Positions 6,621-10,990 of a DNA stretch of 10,990 bases are shown here, piece by piece. This stretch comes from CAZFCK01 sp964517355 (lineage in GTDB: Bacteria; Desulfobacterota; Desulfovibrionia; Desulfovibrionales; Desulfovibrionaceae): contig CAZFCK010000159.1 in NCBI GenBank assembly GCA_964517355.1, positions 1 to 10,990 of the forward strand, read 5' to 3'. Both the position numbers and the translations under genes were made by a program. The number at the start of each line of letters is the position of its first letter. The stretch's first letter is position 1. Below the pieces are notes generated by a model. That model was given only the letters and a program-made list of their open reading frames with translations, had not been told where the DNA came from and searched no databases.

Positions 6621-6656
6621 GAACCGACCCGCAACAACGCACAGCGGGTCAGGTTC
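6621..6656 (-). promoter_or_regulatory. hairpin filling the rimM-trmD gap and abutting the trmD start
   Basis: On the minus strand GAACC-T-GACCCGC (6656-6644) pairs with GCGGGTC-GGTTC (6632-6621): 12 base pairs with one bulged T and an 11-base loop. The 3' arm ends at the base next to the ATG and contains the only G-rich sequence that could serve as a ribosome site. It begins two bases after the rimM stop. In E. coli the operon's rimM and trmD are known to be translated far less than its ribosomal protein genes, so a similar damping role is plausible here, but this is inference. Confidence 0.6.
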
Positions 6657-6657
6657 C

Positions 6658-7227
6658 TCAGCCCCGCAGATAGATCTCCAGGAGACCCTCGGGAGGGGCG
6701 ATACGCACCTGCTGCGCGTCAATGTCTATGTCAATGACGGTTTCAGGATGTGCCGGAAAGAGCACTTCTGCTCCTTGAGGCGTTTCAATAGACCAGATTT
6801 CCTGCTCTTCGCTTGGGGTAAGCACTTCGCGCACAACGCCAAGAAAGTCGCCGTTCTCCAGGAAAACCCGGCAGCCCACGAGTTGATGGCAATAGACCGC
6901 GTCAGCATCCAATTCCGGCAGCGCCTGTTCAGGCGCCCAGATGGAATAGCCGCGCAACGTCTCCGCCGCATCGCGAGTGTCGATGCCCTGAAGATGCAGC
7001 AGCAAACGCCCCTTGTGTTCGCGCAAGGAGCGCACCTGAATTACCTCGGGCGTTCTTGCAAGCATGTCGTGTTGTTTTTGCCTCCCCTGGGAAGGAGAAA
7101 GCAAAAACAACGTGTGCACATCCACAAGAAAGCCCGGGTCTTCCAGGAGCAGTTCTGCGACGACCTCACCGCGTATACCGTGGGGTTTGACCACGGTGCC
7201 CAAGCAGATCAATTCCTCATCTGCCAT
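6658..7227 (-). CDS. rimM: ribosome maturation factor RimM
   Basis: RimM binds uS19 and helps mature the head of the 30S subunit. The 189-residue protein has the two-part family architecture. The N-terminal RimM barrel carries LGTVVKPHGIRGEV (9-22), with RGY near 92-94 closing the domain. The C-terminal PRC barrel has VYCHQLVGCRVFLENG (111-126), EIWSIETP (143-150), VLFPAHPETVIDIDID (155-170) and IAPPEGLLEIYL (176-187). Residues about 38-62 form a longer hydrophilic loop (SPSQGRQKQHDML). The ATG at 7227 lies 15 bases after the khpA stop; GGGGTG, overlapping that stop, is the best ribosome site. Position between khpA and trmD is the conserved order. Confidence 0.96.
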   Translation of the reverse strand: MADEELICLGTVVKPHGIRGEVVAELLLEDPGFLVDVHTLFLLSPSQGRQKQHDMLARTPEVIQVRSLREHKGRLLLHLQGIDTRDAAETLRGYSIWAPEQALPELDADAVYCHQLVGCRVFLENGDFLGVVREVLTPSEEQEIWSIETPQGAEVLFPAHPETVIDIDIDAQQVRIAPPEGLLEIYLRG

Positions 7228-7242
7228 AGGATCGCTGCACCC

Positions 7243-7476
7243 CTATTCCAGAATCTCCAGCACGGAGCGCTTCTTGGATTTGGTGGATGCAGCGCCAAGG
7301 ATTGTGCGCATAGCCCTGGCTGTGCGGCCTTGTTTCCCTATGACTTTGCCGAGATCTTCCTTGGCCACTTTCAATTCGAGAACAGAGGTCTGTTCGCCCT
7401 CGACTTCGGACACTTGCACCGCGTCAGGATTATCAACCAATGACTTCGCAATGTATTCGATCAGGTCTCTCAACAT
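7243..7476 (-). CDS. khpA: KH-domain RNA-binding protein KhpA (YlqC family)
   Basis: A small cytoplasmic RNA-binding protein of 77 residues, the usual size, that in other bacteria can pair with KhpB (Jag/EloR) and bind many RNAs. It begins MLRDLIEYIAKSLVDNPDAV, typical of the family. The GXXG loop that contacts RNA is GKVIGKQGRTARAMRTIL (43-60, with GKQG at 47-50). The start is well supported: GGAGGTGA lies just before the ATG at 7476. The gene sits between rpsP (84-base gap) and rimM, as in many bacteria. The gap to rpsP (7477-7560) holds no gene and no strong hairpin that I can see. Confidence 0.94.
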   Translation of the reverse strand: MLRDLIEYIAKSLVDNPDAVQVSEVEGEQTSVLELKVAKEDLGKVIGKQGRTARAMRTILGAASTKSKKRSVLEILE

Positions 7477-7560
7477 GGCTCACCTCCGGTCGTTATCGAA
7501 GACAGTCGCACTTGCGGACCCGCCACCATGGAGACGCGGAACATCAGACGCATATGAAGC

Positions 7561-7809
7561 CTAGGCGTCAGCTTGTTTGCTCTGCCGCAAAAGAGACTGG
7601 ACAGTATTGCTTGTCTGCGCTCCTCTTTCCAGCCAGTACTGCAACTTGGCCGCATCCACCTTGATTTCGGCGGGATCAACCATCGGATTGTAGTGGCCGA
7701 TGAAGTCGAGCGCCCGACCATCTCTTCTGGTTTGCGTGTTCATGGCAACAATTCTGTAAAATGGGCGCTTTTTGGACCCCATTCTCGTGAGTCGAATTTT
7801 AACGGGCAT
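7561..7809 (-). CDS. rpsP: 30S ribosomal protein bS16
   Basis: bS16 is a primary-type 30S assembly protein binding 16S rRNA. The 82-residue protein starts MPVKIRLTRMGSKKRPFYRI, the family's strongest signature, followed by ALDFIGHYNPMVDP (33-46) and KLQYWLERGAQTSNTVQSLL. Length fits the family. The ATG at 7809 has AAGGAG upstream with a slightly long spacer of about 11 bases. It follows ffh after 70 bases and precedes khpA. Confidence 0.98.
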   Translation of the reverse strand: MPVKIRLTRMGSKKRPFYRIVAMNTQTRRDGRALDFIGHYNPMVDPAEIKVDAAKLQYWLERGAQTSNTVQSLLRQSKQADA

Positions 7810-7879
7810 GGTTTTCCAATCTCCTTTAATAATATGGTTTCGTGCAAAAAAGGCAAGCCCTGAAACACAACGGCAAGGG

Positions 7880-9409
7880 TTAGCGCTTTTTCCGTTTTTT
7901 CCGCTTGTCTTTTTTCTTTTTCGTGGCCTTGCTGCCTGTGGGACGGTTTCCCATCCCCGCGAGCCCTTCCATTCCCGGCATTCCGGGCATGCCGCCCATT
8001 CCGGGCATACCGCCCATACCGGGCATACCGGGCATACCGGGCATACCAGGCATGCCGCCCATTCCGGGCATGCCTTTGGGCAGCTGGGGCATACGGCCTT
8101 TTTTATCCTTGCCGCCCATCATCTTCTTCATCATCTGCCGCATGTTTTCAAAATTTTTGATCAACTGGTTCACTTCATCCAGTTGCACGCCACTGCCCCG
8201 GGCGATGCGTTCCTTGCGGCTTTGGTCGATGATTTTGGGTTGACGACGCTCCTGCATGGTCATGGAGCTGATAATGGCGTCTATCCTGGCCAAATCCTTT
8301 TCCGGCATCTGGATTTCGCCCAGCTTCTTGCGCAACTCCCCCATGCCCGGAATGAGTTTCATCAGGCCTTCCAGGGAACCGAGCTTTTTCAACCGCCGCA
8401 TCTGCGTGCGGAAGTCTTCGAAATCGAATTCAGCCTTGGACATCTTTTTGGCCATGTCCTCGGCTTCGTGTTCCGAAAAGGCGGTTTCAGCCTTTTCAAT
8501 GAGGCTCAGCACGTCGCCCATGCCCAGAATGCGCCCCGCAACACGGTCGGGGTGGAACACGTCCAGCTCGGAGAGCTTTTCACCAACGCCGATGAACTTG
8601 ATGGGCTTTTGCGTGACCGCTTTGACCGAAAGCGCCGCGCCGCCGCGAGCGTCGCCGTCCATCTTGGTCAGCACGATGCCGGTGACATCGAGCTGCTCGT
8701 TGAAGGTCTGGGCAACCGTCACGGCGTCCTGACCGGTCATGGCGTCCGCCACAAAGAGTATTTCCTGCGGCTCAACCTGCTCTTTGATGGTCGCGAGTTC
8801 CTGCATCAGCGCTTCGTCGATGTGCAGCCGTCCCGCCGTATCCAGGAGCACTACGTTACAGCCCAGCTCTTTGGCCTCTTCTCTGGCCTTGAGCGCGATG
8901 TCGACCGGGTTCATGCTCGTGGTGGAAGCGAACACGGGCACGTCGAGCTGTTTTGCCAGGGAGTGCAGTTGTTCAATGGCCGCTGGGCGGTAAACATCCG
9001 CAGGGGCAAGGTAGGGTTTGAGCTTTTTTTTACGTAAGTGCAGCGCGATCTTGGCGGCGCTGGTGGTCTTACCCGAGCCCTGCAAACCCACAAGCATGAC
9101 CACCGCGGGTTGCCGGCCGCGCAGTTCCAGGCCGAGTTGCTCGCCGCCGAGCAGCTCGATAAGCTCCTCGTGCACGATCTTGACGACTTGCTGCCCCGGG
9201 GTGAGGCTCTTGAGCACATCCTGCCCCATGCAGCGTTCGCGTACGCGCTCAACAAAGTCCTTGACCACCTTGAAATTAACGTCCGCCTCCAAAAGGGCGA
9301 GCCGCACTTCCCGCAGACCCTCCTGGATATTGCTTTCATCCAGTCGGCCCTGGCCTCGGAAGCGTTTGAAAACGTCTGTCAGGCGATCTGAAAGGCTATC
9401 GAACATCAT
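7880..9409 (-). CDS. ffh: signal recognition particle protein Ffh (SRP54)
   Basis: Ffh binds 4.5S RNA and signal sequences and, with its receptor FtsY, delivers ribosomes to the membrane. The 509-residue protein has the N domain (about 1-95) and the G domain with GLQGSGKTT (108-116), DVYRPAAIEQL, LLDTAGRLHID (188-198), TKMDGDARGGAAL (248-260) and GVGE (274-277). The M domain (about 330-445) carries SRKERIARGSG (397-407) for RNA binding and the methionine-rich NMRQMMKKMMGG. The C-terminus is unusual: a run of Gly-Met-Pro and Gly-Met-Gly units (about 447-486), then a basic tail KKKKDKRKKRKKR. Two ATGs stand in tandem, 9409 and 9406; the second gives the usual MFDSL start. It is the first gene of the operon, divergent from 9560. 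Confidence 0.98.
   Translation of the reverse strand: MMFDSLSDRLTDVFKRFRGQGRLDESNIQEGLREVRLALLEADVNFKVVKDFVERVRERCMGQDVLKSLTPGQQVVKIVHEELIELLGGEQLGLELRGRQPAVVMLVGLQGSGKTTSAAKIALHLRKKKLKPYLAPADVYRPAAIEQLHSLAKQLDVPVFASTTSMNPVDIALKAREEAKELGCNVVLLDTAGRLHIDEALMQELATIKEQVEPQEILFVADAMTGQDAVTVAQTFNEQLDVTGIVLTKMDGDARGGAALSVKAVTQKPIKFIGVGEKLSELDVFHPDRVAGRILGMGDVLSLIEKAETAFSEHEAEDMAKKMSKAEFDFEDFRTQMRRLKKLGSLEGLMKLIPGMGELRKKLGEIQMPEKDLARIDAIISSMTMQERRQPKIIDQSRKERIARGSGVQLDEVNQLIKNFENMRQMMKKMMGGKDKKGRMPQLPKGMPGMGGMPGMPGMPGMPGMGGMPGMGGMPGMPGMEGLAGMGNRPTGSKATKKKKDKRKKRKKR
7952..8071 (-). repeat. tandem repeat coding the Gly-Met-Pro tail of Ffh
   Basis: Degenerate 9-base units encode G-M-P, with some G-M-G steps. 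Three exact copies of GGGCATACC (plus strand) run head to tail at 8021-8047, and imperfect units lie on both sides. The repeat is in frame with ffh and makes a flexible methionine-rich tail. Unit sameness at DNA level suggests slippage or recent expansion. Confidence 0.8.
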
Positions 9410-9414
9410 TATCT

Positions 9415-9426
9415 CTCTGTACAGAG
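9415..9426. repeat. perfect 12-base palindrome before ffh
   Basis: CTCTGTACAGAG reads the same on both strands. It lies in the predicted short leader of ffh, next to its ribosome site. A dimeric regulator could bind such a site; as RNA it could form only a 4-bp stem. Function is unknown. Confidence 0.4.
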
Positions 9427-9431
9427 GTGAA

Positions 9432-9467
9432 ACAGCACTAGTTACGTCAGCCGTGATTGTTAGTCAA
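9432..9467 (-). promoter_or_regulatory. candidate sigma-70 type promoter of the ffh operon
   Basis: TTGACT (9467-9462) is a 5-of-6 match to the -35 consensus. With a 17-base spacer the -10 would be TAACTA (9444-9439), a poor match. Transcription would start near 9432, giving a leader of about 23 bases. The position is right for the first gene of the cluster, but the weak -10 keeps confidence low. Confidence 0.35.
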
Positions 9468-9483
9468 GCAGGAATACCGCGCC

Positions 9484-9512
9484 TTGACGCTGAAGGCAAA
9501 GCATCGCATCAT
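9484..9512 (+). promoter_or_regulatory. candidate sigma-70 type promoter of the membrane glycosyltransferase-like gene
   Basis: TTGACG (9484-9489, 5 of 6) and CATCAT (9507-9512, 4 of 6) are 17 bases apart on the plus strand. The predicted start near 9519 would leave about 40 bases before the ATG at 9560. It would be divergent from the ffh promoter. Confidence 0.4.
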
Positions 9513-9559
9513 GCCACACGTTTTTCCATACCGCAAACATGTAGGAACGCCTTCGCGCC

Positions 9560-10864
9560 ATGAGCCAGCTATCCAAACGTCTTTCCATTCCTTATATTGA
9601 TGCGCTTCTGCTGTTGCTCGGCCTGGGCATACTGTTTTTTTTCGCGCCGCACAATATTTCAGGCGACGCCGCAACGCGGTTTCAGGCCTTGTCTTCTCTG
9701 CTGGAACGCGGTGAATATACACCCATGAAGTATTCTCACGCCCTGCCTTTCCTCAGCATCCCCTTCTATTTTCTAGGCAAGATCGTTATGGGGGCGCAAT
9801 GGTGGATCTCCCGCGCCAATCTGTTCTTTTTCGCCGGTTTCCTCTTTTTTCTCCATCGCCACTTCCGTGCGCAGTTGCCCCCCCGTTGTCTCGGCTTCTT
9901 TATGTTGGCCTTGACCCTGTGCTCCATGCTGCCGCATCACCTTTTGGGTTTTCACGCCGAGGTGCTCACCATGTGTCTCGCCGGCAGCGGCTTGTTGCTC
10001 CTGCCTCGGCATGCGGTTACGGCGACGCTGCTGCTCGGTCTGGCCGCCATGAACACGCCGGCGTGTCTCGCGGGAGTGGCGTTGGGATGCGTATGGGTGA
10101 GCGTACGGGAGCGGCGGCTGTCTTGCCTCGCCCCCGTTGTTGTGGGGGCCGCGCTCATTGCGGGGGAGAACTACTTCCTGCGCGGCGGATTGTGGGCCAC
10201 GGGCTACGGTGGAGAGCACGGGGCGCGCACGCTGCTGCCGTATTCAGGCCTCCCCGGGTTTAGTTATCCCATCCTGTTGGGGCTTTATAGTATTCTTTTC
10301 TCCAGCGGCAAGGGCATTCTCTTTTTCGCCCCCGGCATGAGCTTGATGCGCAGGGGTGCCGTGCCCGGAGTCTGGATTGCGTTTCTCGTTGGCCTGGTGG
10401 GGATCTACGCCTCGTGGTGGGCGTGGTACGGCGGCTTTTTTTGGGGGCCGCGCTTTTTTCTTTTCGCCGGTCTTCCGGCCTCCCTGGCTTTGGCCGGGGC
10501 CTTGGATTGCGGGGGGCGTGACGGGCAGGGTAACGCGGGAGAAGCGCTCCACGATGCGTTCGTCTTGTGCGTTTTGCTGCTGAGCGCATGGGTGGGGGCG
10601 AGCGGTTTGTTGTTCGGGCAAAGCGGGCTGGATATCTGTATTGCCGACAACTACGCCCAGGAATATCTGTGCTGGTATGTTCCGGAATTCAGCCCGTTGG
10701 CGCGGCCATTGATTGCCGGTCACGAGTGGGGGGCGCAACGGCTGGCCTATCTCTGCTTTATGCTGGCGGTGGTGGTGCGGCTGGGCGCCCCGGTCGCATG
10801 CCGTCTGGCGTTCGCGCTGCGCGGCGGCCTGAAAGGCGCCGTGTCCGGAACATGGCGCTGGTGA
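9560..10864 (+). CDS. polytopic membrane protein, probable GT-C fold glycosyltransferase
   Basis: A 434-residue protein with about ten or more hydrophobic helices (for example 12-30, 86-98, 110-125, 153-180, 187-203, 236-258, 268-286, 331-352, 395-420). I do not recognise a named gene. Three features suggest the GT-C group that uses lipid-linked sugars. First, a loop after helix 1 reads NISGDAATRFQALSSLLERG (32-51), with Asp36 in the place of the usual catalytic acid. Second, SSGKGILFFAPGMSL (248-262) resembles the 'GRG-FF-SP' segment of such proteins. Third, WWAWYGGFFWGPRFFLFAGLP (286-306) resembles their 'GGWSWGPRYL-P' motif. The acceptor and sugar are unknown; cell-envelope or surface-glycan modification is likely. 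No glycan genes are adjacent. The ATG at 9560 has only a weak AGGAA site about 12 bases upstream. It is transcribed alone, divergent from the ffh operon. Confidence 0.8.
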   Translation: MSQLSKRLSIPYIDALLLLLGLGILFFFAPHNISGDAATRFQALSSLLERGEYTPMKYSHALPFLSIPFYFLGKIVMGAQWWISRANLFFFAGFLFFLHRHFRAQLPPRCLGFFMLALTLCSMLPHHLLGFHAEVLTMCLAGSGLLLLPRHAVTATLLLGLAAMNTPACLAGVALGCVWVSVRERRLSCLAPVVVGAALIAGENYFLRGGLWATGYGGEHGARTLLPYSGLPGFSYPILLGLYSILFSSGKGILFFAPGMSLMRRGAVPGVWIAFLVGLVGIYASWWAWYGGFFWGPRFFLFAGLPASLALAGALDCGGRDGQGNAGEALHDAFVLCVLLLSAWVGASGLLFGQSGLDICIADNYAQEYLCWYVPEFSPLARPLIAGHEWGAQRLAYLCFMLAVVVRLGAPVACRLAFALRGGLKGAVSGTWRW

Positions 10865-10882
10865 AGATCAAAGACGAAGACG

Positions 10883-10914
10883 GGGGAGAAACTTTTTGGA
10901 AAAAGTTTCTCCCC
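10883..10914 (+). terminator. perfect 15-bp-arm hairpin after the glycosyltransferase-like gene
   Basis: GGGGAGAAACTTTTT (10883-10897) and its exact reverse complement (10900-10914) are separated by two bases, so the innermost pairs open to form the loop. It begins 18 bases after the stop codon. The bases after it, GGAAAATTTATATT, are AT-rich but not a clean U-tract. Most likely a terminator, possibly bidirectional, or a member of a repeated intergenic hairpin family. Confidence 0.65.
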
Positions 10915-10976
10915 GGAAAATTTATATTAGGCTGTGTTTCTAAATTCGTTTCAAAAAGAAAATGCGAGAGGGGAAA

Positions 10977-10990
10977 CCCTTTGAAAAGGG
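10977..10990. terminator. partial second hairpin cut by the window end
   Basis: CCCTTT and AAAGGG form 6-bp arms around GA, and the preceding AGGGGAAA suggests the stem continues past the window. It may be the terminator of a convergent gene to the right or the second half of a tandem hairpin element. The stretch 10915-10976 between the hairpins holds no gene. Confidence 0.4.

Noticed and set aside
6621..6722. N-terminal extension of TrmD
   Set aside because: TrmD proteins start at the MRFSIVTLFPEFF equivalent; the upstream codons overlap rimM and the hairpin gap.
6478..7443. Plus-strand open frame of 321 codons across trmD, rimM and khpA
   Set aside because: It covers three well-supported minus-strand genes and resembles no protein; long antisense frames are expected in GC-rich coding DNA.
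8012..8056. CRISPR-like or satellite repeat
   Set aside because: Units are only nine bases with no spacers, and they are in frame with a conserved coding sequence.
7772..9037. Long plus-strand open frame (421 codons) opposite ffh, with a repetitive His-Thr-Gly segment
   Set aside because: It is antisense to a certain ffh gene; the repeats are the reverse-strand reading of the Gly-Met-Pro repeat, and it has no recognisable domain.

Overview
The window holds one long minus-strand gene cluster (about 9409 down to 52) and one divergent plus-strand gene (9560-10864). I read it as core chromosome of a sulfate-reducing deltaproteobacterium of the Desulfovibrio/Bilophila group (Desulfovibrionaceae). 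The grounds are moderately GC-rich coding sequence, the order ffh-rpsP-KH-rimM-trmD-rplS-rnhB-yraN-rsmI leading into a mannose-class PTS IID gene, HPr and enzyme I, and a TrmD fused to a second SPOUT methyltransferase domain. The taxonomic call is an inference from gene order and protein character.

Layout, in the direction of transcription (right to left). ffh (SRP GTPase) is followed by the ribosome block rpsP (bS16), khpA (KH RNA-binding protein), rimM (30S maturation), trmD (tRNA m1G37 methylation, with a C-terminal TM1570-like domain) and rplS (bL19). Next come rnhB (RNase HII), yraN (UPF0102 nuclease-like) and rsmI (16S rRNA C1402 2'-O-methylation), which overlap each other. The cluster ends with PTS genes: an EIID membrane component, HPr and enzyme I. 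Gaps are short or negative throughout, so this is probably one operon or a few overlapping transcripts. A fair promoter lies before ffh, and a weaker possible internal promoter lies just before HPr.

Two intercistronic gaps carry strong RNA-structure signals. The rimM-trmD gap is almost entirely one 12-bp hairpin ending at the trmD start codon. The 107-base leader of rplS folds into consecutive hairpins that end just before a strong ribosome binding site. Both suggest post-transcriptional tuning of individual genes inside the operon.

On the other strand, 9560-10864 encodes a polytopic membrane protein that looks like a GT-C fold, lipid-carrier-dependent glycosyltransferase. It is followed by a perfect 15-bp-arm hairpin at 10883-10914 and by the start of a second hairpin cut by the window end. 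I found no tRNA, rRNA, CRISPR array, insertion sequence or phage gene. Most of the window is conserved housekeeping DNA; the novelty lies in the intergenic RNA structures, the domain fusion and the isolated EIID.
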